64,000 bases of DNA from Benincasa hispida (GCF_009727055.1 NC_052357.1:16203648-16267647), one strand, 5' to 3'; shown: positions 35,200-47,384, counted from the first letter of the stretch. Notes: generated by a model from the sequence alone, not told the origin. A program made the numbers and translations.

Positions 35200-35830
35200 C
35201 TCCACTGATCGTGTACCAAACTTGAATGATCGCCTACACGAAAGAGTAAACACTTTACTCAATCGTTTACCAACACTTCTAGAGCTAAATGATCGTTTAG
35301 CAACGATCGTGTACCTTTTTCTATGCGATGAAGCATGAGGTACGCGATCATGCAGCGTGCAACGCATAATGCAAACCTTAAATGATCGTCTAAATGACAA
35401 TGATGCGATGAAGCACGATCATCTAAATGATCACTGAGTGAGCACCAAAGTCTCATATACCACGTGATTATGTAGTCAGTAACTATGCGATGAGGCATGC
35501 TAACTATACGATTGGTCTCTTATACACATCTAGATGTGTATAAGAGACAGGTATCGTATACCGCGTGATCGTGTAATCAGTGACTATGCGATGAGCATGC
35601 TAACTATACGATTGTTTAGTGCGCACACCTTTTGTAAAACGATGAGCATCATATGCTCCCACTCGATCATTTACCTCCAGCATCTACACGATCGAGCAAC
35701 CAATGATACGTGATAGAGCAAACACTTTAACCCAGCTAAACAATGGTTTAGTAAATACTACACGATCACATAGAAAAATCTACACGATCGTTTAGCAAAA
35801 TCCCAACGATCGTTTACCTGAGGCTACACA
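35200..35830. repeat. ACGATCGT / GATCG motif array in the outer element leader
   Basis: Motifs include CAACGATCGTGTACC (35300), CTACACGATCGAGC (35684), CTACACGATCGTTTAGC (35781) and CCAACGATCGTTTACC (35802), with many variants AATGATCGTCTA, ATGCGATGA and TACGCGATCATG. A diverged duplicate of about 56 bp, from ATACC to ACTATACGATTG, flanks the adapter sequence at 35515-35550. Confidence 0.75.
35515..35550. other. Tn5 mosaic-end pair: Nextera mate-pair junction adapter left in the assembly
   Basis: The stretch is GTCTCTTATACACATCT (35515-35531) followed directly by AGATGTGTATAAGAGACAG (35532-35550). The second half is the complete 19-base Tn5 mosaic end, and the first half is its reverse complement less the two outermost bases. 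Head-to-head mosaic ends are exactly the circularisation junction adapter of Illumina Nextera mate-pair libraries. It is not plant sequence. Confidence 0.97.
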
Positions 35831-36160
35831 ATACGACCAGCCCTTGGTCTTCTTCTTTATTGAGAACCGTATCTCCATGCTTCAAAACTTCATCACGAAT
35901 GACTCAACAAACTCAAACACTTCGAATTACAGACTCGATTACTTGTTAATTATGCCCAAAAAACACAGTGGCCCTTACAAATTAACACTTTGTAATAAAA
36001 AAAAAAAAAAAAAGCTTTAAACAGAGGAAATTAACCCGTAAACATTCATCAACGTCATCCACAAATGCATTTAACACTTAAACGCAAATGCATAAAACCC
36101 ACTACAACTATAAAAGAAGTTCAAAACAGAAGTGAAATTTGGAATATCAGAACAACTTAA

Positions 36161-36171
36161 CTCTGATACCA
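36161..36171 (-). promoter_or_regulatory. Primer binding site of the outer copia element
   Basis: On the minus strand TGGTATCAGAG lies two bases after the end of the 5' LTR (TTCA at 36177-36174), as in the inner element. It is complementary to initiator tRNA-Met. Confidence 0.8.
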
Positions 36172-36173
36172 AT

Positions 36174-38230
36174 TGAAGGAAATCAGACATGAGAATTTCC
36201 ATGAGCAGCGGAATGATTGTTCCAAATTCCATTCGATATTGAATATACACAATTACAATACAAGAAATGGAAACTAACAGGTCATGCTCAATATGTAATT
36301 ACAACATGTTTTAGATAATCAAGAGATAACAAATACATACCTTTGAAGACTCATTCTTCAAACTCCCTCGATAACGAACGCTCGTTCAGTCTCCAAGACA
36401 ACAATTCACAAACGCTCAAACACAATGACTATAACACAACATGATCAACAGTAACCACCACACAAACACCACGAACACACAACGAATAGCCTCCAAAACC
36501 TCGAACTCAGTCGAGTTGAGTGAGGACACCACCACAAGTGTTACCTTGGTATTCTTGGTGTGAGAATCCAGAAGTGTGGGCTCTGTATGGACTTGGTTAG
36601 AGGAAGAGATTGGGGGAGTAACAATTGTGTAGACGATTGAGCAAATGGGAGATGAGAAGAGTCTATTGTATAGACGAATGCTCAATCGTTTAGAAGACGA
36701 AAACTTATCATATAGATTATGCCTTACGATCGTTTAGCCACAATCAACTTAGTGAACTATCGTATAGTACACTCTACGATCGTTTAGTCTCTCTTTCAGC
36801 TATCCTTTTGTGAAACAATTTCACTTGATAGCAATTTTGTGAGTTCCTTTCCGAGAATAGAAACTCCTCTAAATTTAGGAAAACATTTTTCTTTGATGTC
36901 ACGGTTACCATAAAACTACCAATAACCTCCCACTCAATTGGTTATTAGAGAAAAAGAGATAAGTATCCAATAATTAATATTATTATAAATATATATGATA
37001 ACCAACTTACCATATTATATTTATAACCTATAGTTTTAATATTTCCATGAAACATATAAACCATAGCTTTTTTTCTATTTTATGGTACTTAATGTAAATC
37101 ATATTTACATTAATCCTCCACTTGATGTATCTCATACATCACACTGATCATATCGTATATAATTGAATTTCCTCTTGTCAATTTGAACATTTCAAATCAA
37201 CCCCAAGAACTGATTCTCAACTTGTATCTATTGAGTTATCAAGGGGATCTTATGGACTTGTAGCTTGAAGCTCCGACGATACGTGAATAACTAATTAAAC
37301 TCTTTAGTCACGGGATTCACCATATGTGAACTGTCGGACACTCCACTAAAGACCGACAGTTGCACTCTCTTACTACAGATATATTTTGTGTCCATATCAA
37401 CCAATCAACGGTGTAATAACCCTTCACAGATCGCTCGTAAGTACAATTGGACCAATGTCGGTTATGCCCCTGTAGTTACATCTAACTCCTTAAGTATCAC
37501 TTATCCCTCTAATGAACATAAATCATAGTCCTACTATGACTGAGTCCTCTCTTCCAAAGAGAAGCTGTGGCCACTATGTTCAAGATCCGGAATCAGCCCT
37601 TAAGGGAGCAATCTATCTACTTACCCCTACTTCGGGGAAGGGTGAATTCCATCTTGTGTAACTGAGTTCCTAGCTCCCAAATCAGACAAATTCCCAAAAA
37701 GGTAGGCATGTTGAGTTGGAAATCTGGCCACTCTGTCCCATACTGATCAAAGGACCACCCTCAAAGGCAGGAGTTCTCAAAGCACTCAAGATTGAGGTCA
37801 TGTCACCTATGGTCATTTAGGTGAGATGTAAGTCTCAAGTATCAACGACGTTATATAAAGAAACTAGTCATCTCGTGGTCCGGTCTTATACAAACTCTTT
37901 GTATAGGACACCCTCGCTCACATGTCTCCACATGGTTAGGATCTACCATCTGTATAGTTCACAACACTTGTAAACCTCTACAAAGCAGGTCGTATCCGTA
38001 GTGTCACCAGGATGAGGTATCACTCCTTAATCCTTATACTACAAACCTACTTAAGGCATGATCCACTTGTATATCTCATATACATGCTTAAGTTTACATA
38101 CAATAACCATGGAGTTTTGTTTATTGGATATGAGTAAATGCCAAATAAAATAACTCTTGTTTTATTCATAACAATGTGTACAGTTTACAAACTACGAGAC
38201 TTTTTGAGAATTAGGACACCGATCCCAACA
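36174..38230 (-). repeat. 5' LTR of the outer copia element
   Basis: The LTR is 2057 bp. On the minus strand it starts TGTTGGGATCGGTGTCCTAA at 38230 and ends TTTCCTTCA at 36174. It contains TAGTTTGTAAACTGTACAC and GCCCCTGTAGTTACATC (plus-strand sense) phrases shared with the left remnant. ACGATCGTTTAG motifs occur twice near its U5 end (about 36727 and 36778). Confidence 0.88.
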
Positions 38231-38236
38231 AGCTAA

Positions 38237-38762
38237 TGTTCTGGGTGGATTTTGGAATCAAAAGTGAAATGGACAACAAAGAACAAAAGAAGAGGAGTCA
38301 AATAAAACCAAAAGAAAAGTAGGTTCGGTTGGCCTCGGCACCGAGGCTGACCCTATTAACGACAACCAGAGGTCAGTTCGAACCAACATAGGCTTAGTTA
38401 GAAAGGGATGAAATCCTAGCGCTGGGTGAGAATGTGGGTTGGTCGACCTCGACCTAAAAGGATTTTATAAACAGATAGCCTAGTCAGAAACCCTAATCGA
38501 TAAGGAATAGGAAAAAGGCCATAATCTATAATAAGACGGAGCAGAGTACAAACGAAGTAAGTTCTCTAAACAAAATAAAATATTTTCTTCTCCTTCCAAC
38601 ATTCTGACTTAAGCATCAGAGTAGCTGTGGCTTACACCACATCGGTATTCAAATTTCTGTTTGTTTGCAGACGAACTCTCTTCCTCCAAAAATACAAATT
38701 TACTATTGTTGCCCTTTAAAGATCAAGTACATTGGCTTTGTCAAAGATTGGCATCAACAATA
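38237..38762 (+). mobile_element. Probable solo gypsy-type LTR
   Basis: It starts TGTTCTGGGTGG and ends near GGCATCAACAATA, with gctaa as a direct repeat on both sides (38232-38236, 38763-38767). The phrase CTGACTTAAGCATCAGAGTA near 38610 is characteristic of the U5 region of many plant Ty3-gypsy LTRs. It abuts the outer copia LTR directly. No internal coding part is present. Confidence 0.5.
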
Positions 38763-39095
38763 GCTAATATGAATTTATCTAGATAGCTTTGGGAAAGAAA
38801 AAAAAAGAGTCTATGTGTGAAATTCAAACAAAATAAAAGTAAGTATCATAGTGGCCAACTTTGTATTTAAGGGTTCAAAAGGCTTGTTAAACAAAATTTA
38901 AAAATCAAATGATTATCAAATATGGTCTTAACATTCTAGTTACAAAAAAATCAAATTTATATCTAATTAATTAATTAATTGTTTAGTTTTTGAATGCATC
39001 AATATCATATTGTATAAATAAAGTTGAAAGTGAAGGATCTAATATTACACTATTAAAGTTAAACGATCTGTTAGACACAAAATGGAAATCTAGAG

Positions 39096-39100
39096 NNNNN
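39096..39100. other. Assembly gap (5 N)
   Basis: Five undetermined bases lie in AT-rich intergenic sequence. The run is a placeholder and the true length is unknown. Confidence 1.
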
Positions 39101-39570
39101 CTATGGTATTTGAAAATTTAATTTATTTTCTCTCAATCTATTTAAAAAAAAAATTCATATTTATTAAGTAAAATAGTTGAATATTAGCTAACGTTAAAAA
39201 ATATATATATACTTTTTTAGTTTTAAAAAATTGATGGAAAATAGATAACCGATCAAGAAATTTAGAGGGGAAATATGTGTTTATAGGTTTATTATTATTA
39301 TTATTATTTTAAATTAAGACTTTGAAGTGTCCTTTCACTCGTAAATTTATTAATTTTTTTTTATACCTTTTATCAACATTTTTAAAATAAGCCAAAATTT
39401 GAAAATAAAACAAAAGTACTAGTTTCATAAATAAATAAAATAAAACGATTTACGAAATGGTTACCAGAACGTTAGAAATTAAATAGACCCAAACAATCAG
39501 TAATTAAACTTATAATTTAACCTTTAAAGAATATATTGTTTTTGAACGGGGCTTTAATAAATAAATAAAC

Positions 39571-40163
39571 CTTAAAAGAATAAGGTTTAAATATTATTTT
39601 GGTTCCTAAATTTTACCTAATGTTCTATTTTGGTCTTTAAATTTTTTAAAATGTCTATTTTAGTCTCTGAACTTTGGATATTATTTTATTTTGGTCCCTA
39701 AACTTTTAAAATTGTTCGTTTTAGTCCTTGAACTTTTAAAAGATGTTTATTTTAGTCCCTACTATATTAAGATTTTGTTGACTCTTTAACAAAATGGCAA
39801 GGTGATTTGTAAATTTGGATGACTAGGCTACCAAATAAGTTGACTACGCTGAAAATCTAGATTTTCAATTTTGAATAAGGTGACAAAGCCGGAGAATTTA
39901 AAAGACATTTTTAATTCAAATTTTTTGTCATTCAATATTTTGGCTTGTTAACATTTTACTTTACCTTCATCTTGTTCAATACATCTAGAGGATAGTTATC
40001 TAAAAATATAAGCTCCTTCACATATTTATTAAAAAATTATCATAATTTTAATAGTAAAAATTAAAATAAACATTTTTTTTTTAAAAAAAAATTAGGGACT
40101 AGACCGAAAGTGTTTGAAGGTTGATCAAAATATAATAAAATTCAAGGGGAGGATTTAATCCAA
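39571..40163. mobile_element. MULE-type MITE candidate upstream of glutamine synthetase
   Basis: Repeated phrases TTTGGTTCCTAAATTT, TTTTAGTCTCTGAAC and TTTTGGTCCCTAAAC fill the left part, and AGGGACTAGACC lies inverted at the right. The ends are roughly inverted (GGTTTAAAT, ATTTAATCC). A direct repeat including taaataaac flanks it (39562-39570, 40168-40176), matching the 9-bp target size of Mutator-like elements. The flanking repeat is low complexity, so the call is tentative. Confidence 0.5.
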
Positions 40164-40761
40164 AAAATAAATAAACAATTCTCGTGTCAGACGTACCGCG
40201 TATCGCGTACGGATGCGGTAAGGTTATTTTAGGCATTTAGTTAATTAGTTTTACAATTTTAATTATCATTAGCGATTAACTCCCATAATAATAATAATAA
40301 TAAAAGGTATGAGTGGCTACCCATTGCCAGTTTTGCCGAAATAATCTAAAAATCACGAGACGATTCCAAATTTCTCGGAACTTTTCTCCTTCTGCTTGCT
40401 GACTAAGACCCCATTTAAATTAAATTAAGTTTAATCAAATTTAATTTACTAATTTGTTGTTAAAATATTATTACAATTCACATACCTTAAAATTTGCTCA
40501 ATCTTAATAGTTTCAAATGCCCAATGTTAACATATTCATATAATATATTTCGCTGCATCAAAATATTGTTATTGTTTAGTTAATTTCAACGAAAATTAAT
40601 TTTAAAGGATTAATTTAAAAATTTATTGAAAATTAAATGAATTTAAGAGTATATTGCGAAATAATATTTTAACCATTTTCTTTTCGGAAAGTGGCCGTCA
40701 TTTTGGCCTGTCATAAGTCCTAACGTCCGCGACGTAAGTAGCGAAGGCATTGGCAGTCCCC

Positions 40762-40769
40762 TATTAAAA
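40762..40769 (+). promoter_or_regulatory. Possible TATA box of glutamine synthetase
   Basis: TATTAAAA lies 82 bp upstream of the ATG, followed by a CT-rich leader (CTCTCTCATC, CTTCTCTCTCTTTCGCTC) typical of strongly expressed plant genes. Confidence 0.5.
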
Positions 40770-40843
40770 CCCTCCTTCCTGGTTGTCTCTCTCATCATTT
40801 TCCCTTCTCTCTCTTTCGCTCATTTTCCTCTGCCTCAGTCGCC

Positions 40844-43800
40844 ATGTCTCTCCTCTTCGATCTCATCAATCTTAACCTCACTGATACCACCGAGAAGATC
40901 ATCGCCGAATACGTATGGTAATTACTTTCTCTCAATCGCTCTATCCATTATCTTCTCCTGATCATCGGCTATTTTCTTTTTTTAAAAAAAAAATTCTCCT
41001 CTTACAGGATCGGAGGATCGGGACTCGATTTGAGGAGCAAAGCTAGGGTATGAATGGATTCTTTTTCCGTTTCTTCCGTGTTTGGATCAGATTCTGTTTG
41101 TTTTCGCTGTTTGTGATGATGATTACTGAGTTTGTCTCTGTTTTTTTTGTTTTCTTGCCTTTTAGTCTATTTTTTGTTTGAGAATTCCGAATCGATCGTG
41201 CTTTTTTCGAAGTTTTTTCTGGAGATAATTTCTTTATGTTTACAGATCATTTTCTTCAGATATCGGATGTTTCTCTCTCTGTTTGTTTTATCATTTGAAG
41301 TTTTATTTTTCGGTTTCTGGATGTTTGAAATCGTTAGGAAAATCATATATGCAGATCATTTCTTCAGATTTCAAATGCTTCTCTCTGTTTTTTTTTTTAT
41401 TTTTTTGTTGGTTTTTCGATTTTTTGTGCGAGTCTTCTGAATCGTTCATTTTTTAGAAGCTAATTTTTAGAGATTTTTCTTGCTGTATCAATTCGCTTAA
41501 GAAATTTTCAATACCGTGTAGATCGTGTCTTCCGATTACGAACGTTGCTCTCATTTATTTTTCCTTTCTTCCTCCTTGAATACAGTTGTACGTATTGATA
41601 CTTTTCTGGAGAAATTACGTATACTTTCTTCAGATTTCAACGTTTGTTTTACATCATAATCGGTCGTTTTTTTTCTGGAAAGCATTTCAGTACAGATTTT
41701 TATTCTCTATGGAATTGTTCGGAATGTATCCGTACAGATCGTTGCATCGTTTTCTGAATGATTCTCTTTAAAAACAATTTTCAGACTCTTCCGGGCCCGG
41801 TAACCGATCCAGCGAAACTCCCAAAGTGGAACTACGACGGTTCCAGTACGAATCAAGCCCCCGGAGACAACAGTGAAGTCATCATATAGTATGTACATCG
41901 CTCCCACCCCATTACCATACGCCACCTGTCCATCATGTAACTGTTGCTATCTCAGGATCGTAATCAACGGTCCTGATCGAGAGTATCCAAAATTAATATT
42001 GTTGAATATTCCATGATTCAAGCAGAATCTTTGACTTTTTTGTTCCTATCTGAAATTTTCACATTTAACGGCGTTAGTTTTGTTTGGCTGTTAACAGTCC
42101 CCAGGCGGTTTTCAAGGATCCGTTCAGAAGAGGAAACAACATCCTGGTATGGTGGATTCACCGGTTTTTCTACGGTCATTTTTGGTATTCTAAAAGCGAG
42201 TTGAGGGGTAATTTCGTCTTTTTGTTTGAAAATGGGCCCGAAATATTAGGTGATGTGTGATGCCTATACGCCAGCTGGAGAGCCGATTCCCACCAACAAG
42301 AGATTCAACGCCGCCAAGATTTTTAGCAACCCTGACGTCATTGCCGAGGAACCTTGGTAATCTGACATCTAATATTATTAATACAAAAAAATTTGTCAAA
42401 AAAAATAATTACCGAGTCGAAACCTACCTTAATTACAATCTATTAAATTATTCTATCATGTAGTAAATTCTCTTCTTATTTTCTTTTTGATTTTTTTTTA
42501 AATGAGTGCTAAAAATGGGATACATAGAGAAAGGACATCTAAGTATTGCCCAAAGTAAAATTTTGACAATTCTTTACAGTTTTTTTAAATGAATAATTTT
42601 TTTTTTAGTTCAGACAAAATCAGGAGGAAGAATGATCGAATCTCATTCCTTTTATCAATTTACATTTGCGCATTATATATATGTTTTGGGATTTTTACCA
42701 TATTTAACATAAATTAATCATTATTACGTGCAGTGGTATACAATAAAATATATATTCTTAATATGTATATTTAAAATATCTGTATAAATTTTGAAATATT
42801 TACATTTTATAGCAAAAAGTTTCAATAGTGCTTTGAATTTTTTGAACTTTTCCTCAATTTTGTTATGATCAATGTTTAAAATGTCCATCTAATATTTTTA
42901 GAAAAATTATGAAGAAAAAAAACTGTTTAAATTGATAAACAAAAGTTTTATAACTTTAAACCAGTTGAATTATTTATTGTTTTATACTATATTTGAATTT
43001 TTTTTGCTTTATGTTAAAAAAAAAATATATTTATGTATTTTCATGATATCATAAAAATGTTAATTTTTTCCTTTGTCGATGTCAAATCTAATAGAATAAA
43101 ATGTTTAAATTTTATTGGAAATATCACATGTTAAGATGAAATTTATACATAGTTATGGTACATTTTATTTTGATTTTACTATTCTTATTCCAGTTGGTTT
43201 CAATTTACCCTTTATTCATTCCCATTTATTTGATTCCTTAGCTCGAAGGAAACAAATTAATTTTCCAACCATTCTTTTCATAATCACAAATTGGGGAATG
43301 GTATTTTCAAAGTAAAAAACAATGTTGACTTTTACCGATCATTCCATCACGATTATCAAAAACATTGAAATAAAAGCTAAAAAGAATTCTTTATAGCCCC
43401 ATGATTATTTTTCTTATTTTACTTTTCCTAAAAACATTCATGAACACGTCTCCACTCCCCATTGATTTGGAACTTGGCAGCTGTCACTTTTTTCATGAGT
43501 GGGGTTGGTGTTCGAATATATAATTGGGAATTGTCAGGAATGTGTGATAAATGTTGAATTTGAGCCGTAATTAAAATATGTCCACCGTCAGCTTTTGACT
43601 GTAATTCCTCCGTGCTGTGATGCTACTATGGTTTTAATAATTATAGTGTGTGGCATTTTGCGATCGTGCTTATTAAATTAACCATAAATTTGCGGACCTA
43701 AAAAATATTGGTCCCATATGCAGCAAAAGCTGATATTTTAGGTAGGTGCTTCACCAACGTACCATGCGTGCTTAACACAATAACTTATTTTATCACATCT

Positions 43801-45977
43801 CAGCATTAAAGTTAAGCACTTCGAATTCTCAAGGTCCTGCCTCTTTTACTCTTTGATCTGGTGTCTCTCATCCGTTCCTTTTTTCACGTGTTCCACTTCC
43901 ACTTCCACATGATAATTTTCTTTTTGCTTTGTCTTATTCTAAATGGTATTTCTTTTTCATTGAATATGAATATTATGGGTCTTAATTTATGATAAATTTA
44001 TGATTATAACTATAAGTAATTAAATCTAGATATAAACATACAGCTTATTGGTTCAGTTGTATCATTCATGTCTTAGATGTATTTTGATGGTGGCAACAGG
44101 TATGGAATTGAACAGGAATACACTCTCCTCCAAAAGGATATTCACTGGCCCCTCGGTTGGCCCGTCGGTGGCTTCCCAGGCCCACAGGTACTCTACATGC
44201 TGTTTGTTCATCATCATCAAAGCTGCTCTTCTTCGCCGAATGTGTAGATATTTTATTGCCAAATCATTTACAATAATTTAAAAGAAAACCTTAGGAAAAA
44301 TATTTGAGTATTGAATAAATAAGTTTCAAACGGTTTCAAGTCAATTGGATAGCAATTCTATTTGTTTGTTATTGTTAAGAACGATGTTCGTTTACCATTT
44401 TAATCTACTTTCAAGTTAAATTTTTGAATTAGGGAAAAAAAAATCAGTTTTTAACACTATGTAGTCTCTGTTTTCGGAATTTGATTAAAAAAATGGAATG
44501 AGGACGCGCATACTTTTCACTCAAAGTAGTTATCTTGTTTGATTGAGAGTTCCAGAAAGTTGTTTTTTTTTTTTCATAAGTAAATACATTAAGAGTAATG
44601 CATTGTTAAACTAGGTTTTGTTCCAAGTATTTATCTAATTACCTGTGGGATGCAGGGTCCTTACTACTGTGGTACAGGAGCAGACAAGGCCTTCGGTCGA
44701 GATATTGTGGACGCTCACTATAAGGCCTGCCTTTATGCCGGAATCAATATTAGTGGAATCAATGGTGAAGTCATGCCCGGACAGGTGCGTCCCCATTATA
44801 ATATCCTATATCCATAAACACGTATAAATACCCAGAGTTTTCTTTTTCTCCCTTAAAATGACGATTCTCATTTATTTATCTTATTGGGTGGACAGTGGGA
44901 ATACCAAGTCGGTCCTGCCGTTGGTATTGCTTCTGGTGATCAGCTATGGATGTCCCGATACATCCTCGAGGTATACTCTAATTCAAATATGAAAATACTA
45001 ACTTATTTTATGGTATGATCATGGTTAAGACATGGAAATAACCTGGGTTTGTGGTTGAAACAGAGGATCGCAGAAATTGCAGGAGTCGTTGTCACCTTCG
45101 ACCCAAAGCCAATTCAGGTGTGTGTTTAAATTCAATTAGTAGACGACTAAATCTATGTTGGCCTTGTGATCTTACACACTGAATCATTTGGGTTTGTGAC
45201 ATATTGTTTGAATATCTACCAGGGCGATTGGAATGGCGCTGGTGCTCACACCAATTACAGGTGTTGTTTTCTTCTTTGTCTTGTTTGTTCTATTCTGTAA
45301 TAATTTGAGTTGAGCATATCATCTGAAATGATTTTGGGTTTTATTTTCGGTTGGCCTCAGCACCAAATCAATGAGAAACGACGGTGGTATTGATGTGATC
45401 AAGAAGGCCATCGAAAAACTGAGTTTGCGCCATAAAGAACACATTGCTGCTTATGGAGAAGGCAACGAGAGGAGGTTGACTGGCCGCCATGAAACTGCAG
45501 ATATCAACACCTTCTCTTGGGTATGTTGTTTATAGCCCCCTTTATTTATTTTAATTTCAGCTTGTACTGTCCCTGTGATCATATCGAAATATTTGAACAT
45601 TTAAAATTAGTTTCAGATCTCATTTTACTTTTGAAAGGTACATTTTAGTCGTAAAAACTTTCCATATATAAGTTTAGTTTATTTTAACATTCTGAGACTA
45701 AACGTTGTGGATGTAAAATTACAGGGAGTTGCAAACAGAGGAGCCTCTGTTCGTGTTGGCCGCGAAACTGAAAAGGCCGGCAAAGGCAAGTTACTTTGAA
45801 ACCTTTATTTCCATTATTCTCTCCATCGTCCTTAAGAAAAATCGAAGTTAAAAACTTCTATTCTTAACCAATCTAATGTTTACAGGCTACTTCGAGGATC
45901 GAAGGCCAGCTTCAAACATGGATCCTTACGTCGTGACTTCCATGATCGCCGAAACAACCATTCTGGGGAAGCCTTAA
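40844..45977 (+). CDS. GLN1: Cytosolic glutamine synthetase (GS1)
   Basis: Thirteen exons join in frame to 356 residues: 40844-40917, 41008-41047, 41785-41888, 42098-42146, 42250-42356, 44100-44187, 44656-44784, 44896-44970, 45064-45117, 45223-45260, 45361-45520, 45725-45785, 45886-45977. The length equals that of plant GS1. The N-terminus ([12 protein letters not shown]) has no transit peptide, so the enzyme is cytosolic rather than plastid GS2. It makes glutamine from glutamate, ammonia and ATP. Visible active-site elements are the metal-binding E129 and E131 (GIEQEY), E192 (NGEVMPGQ) and E199, plus H249 ([10 protein letters not shown]), E297 and R311 (NRGAS). The C-terminus ends in TTILGKP, where many plant GS1 have a Trp before KP, a conservative family variation at most. 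Intron 12 starts with GC (see findings). The gene is intact. Confidence 0.97.
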
Positions 45978-46189
45978 ACAGTCTCTCGGTTGGCCGGCGT
46001 TCTCCGTTTGAAGCTTTTGATTGATACATGATGGATGTCGTAAACTTGGTTTCTATTTCTTATTTGTGCCCTCTTGTGATTGTGTTCAGTTGCAGGTTTA
46101 TTTTATTATTTGCTTGTTGAACCACTAAACTAGAAACTAGAATCTAGTTGTTCCCCTTTTTATCTTTTATATTTATAATAATAATCTAA

Positions 46190-46195
46190 AATAAA
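46190..46195 (+). terminator. Polyadenylation signal of glutamine synthetase
   Basis: AATAAA lies 213 bases after the stop codon, in an AT-rich 3' UTR and shortly before a T-rich stretch. Confidence 0.5.
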
Positions 46196-46229
46196 TTTAT
46201 TTTCTTTTATGCTTCCGCTCTTTCTTCAT

Positions 46230-47237
46230 CGTTATTTATTGTTTTTGGGAAAGGGGTAAAATTGTTGTTAGATCATCAAACGAATGCACAATGCACGCGT
46301 GCATCCCACTTTCATATGGAAAAAAATAATGATTAAAATAACCTAAAAAGAATTTAAAATATTTATCGTTATTTATTTCGGGGAATTTTGACAAATATAT
46401 GTATAGAGCATAAGATAATACATAGGGATGTTTCACCCCCAAGTTGGGTTGGGTTGGATGGGTAAAAAAATTCACCACTATTTGGTTCAACAATTATTAA
46501 AAAGGTTTATTATCTCGTTATTTACGATTCCTATAATAATTACCAATTCAACTCTAAGTCAAATGTCACCTCATAGATATCTTTTATAAATATCTACCTT
46601 TTAAGTCCACGAATTTTAGAAAATAGGTGCAATTGGTTTTTGACTTTTCTAACATCTTTTTGACTTTTTAGAATAGGTACCTAAATTTTTAAAATGTATT
46701 TTGTCTCAAGTTTTTAAGAATAGGTTTAAAAAAATTATTTTTTATTCTATTTATATAATTATATGAAATCTTGAATTTAAAAAATATGTTTAAAAAATAA
46801 TTTCAGGGAAGAGCAAGGATTTTTTTAGTTTATTTTTAAAAATTCATGGACTAAAAGATATATTTAGAAAATTTAGGGATAAATCAGATAATTATTCCTT
46901 AAATGGTTCAATCGTGACACTCTTAGACTAAGGAGTTCATAAATTATGAAACATAAGAGTGTATTTATAGCACCTTTTTGGACTAATCAATGAGTAGTGC
47001 TAATAATTCTATTTGACCCAAAAAAAAAATTTTTTACTATGAAAAATTAATATTTTAACTCCTTTAACAGTTTGTCACACATTTTTAAAAATGTTGTGAA
47101 ATCAATTGACTTTAGCGTGGAGTCTTTTGCCATAATGGGAACAAAATACTTTTGTATTATAAATTTTTTAAAACCAGCCAACTCCTCTCCAAACGCCCCT
47201 GAGCAAAAATAAAGAATTCGGGAGCTTTGGAAATTAA
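46230..47237. other. Intergenic, no gene seen
   Basis: AT-rich sequence with short chance frames. A stretch at about 46590-46890 has repeated AAATTTTTAAAATG-like and TTAGGGATAAA phrases reminiscent of a worn MITE, without clear ends. Confidence 0.4.
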
Positions 47238-47379
47238 AATATGTTATCACTACAATTATCATCACTTTCCATGCCATAATTAAATTAGTTGTCGTTGGAA
47301 CCGGCTACAATATGTTACTACTATAATTATCATCACTTTCCATGCCATAATTAAATTATTTGTCATTGGAACCGGCTAC
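47238..47379. repeat. Tandem duplication, two 71-bp units
   Basis: Units 47238-47308 and 47309-47379 share TATCATCACTTTCCATGCCA, ATAATTAAATTA and GGAACCGGCTAC, with only a handful of differences. Confidence 0.85.
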
Positions 47380-47384
47380 CCTCC

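Larger units (their letters stand above)
33400..36160 (-). other. 5' leader of the outer copia element, no intact frame
   Basis: This lies between the 5' LTR (to the right) and gag (to the left). It holds a tandem pair of blocks beginning CCTTGATATTGAC (about 33870 and 34040, each with GGGCACCAC nearby) and an AT-rich stretch with TGATGCATG phrases (34740-35010). The ACGATCG-rich region at 35200-35830 also lies here. The apparent minus-strand frames at 35053-35498 overlap the motif array and the adapter and carry no domain. Confidence 0.5.

Noticed and set aside
35053..35498. Minus-strand Arg/Ser- and Cys-rich frames suggesting a small secreted or toxin-like peptide
   Set aside because: They are translations of the ACGATCG motif array in a retrotransposon leader, next to an assembly adapter.
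44048..44281. Frames on both strands over glutamine synthetase exon 6
   Set aside because: Both are shifted or antisense readings of a conserved coding exon.
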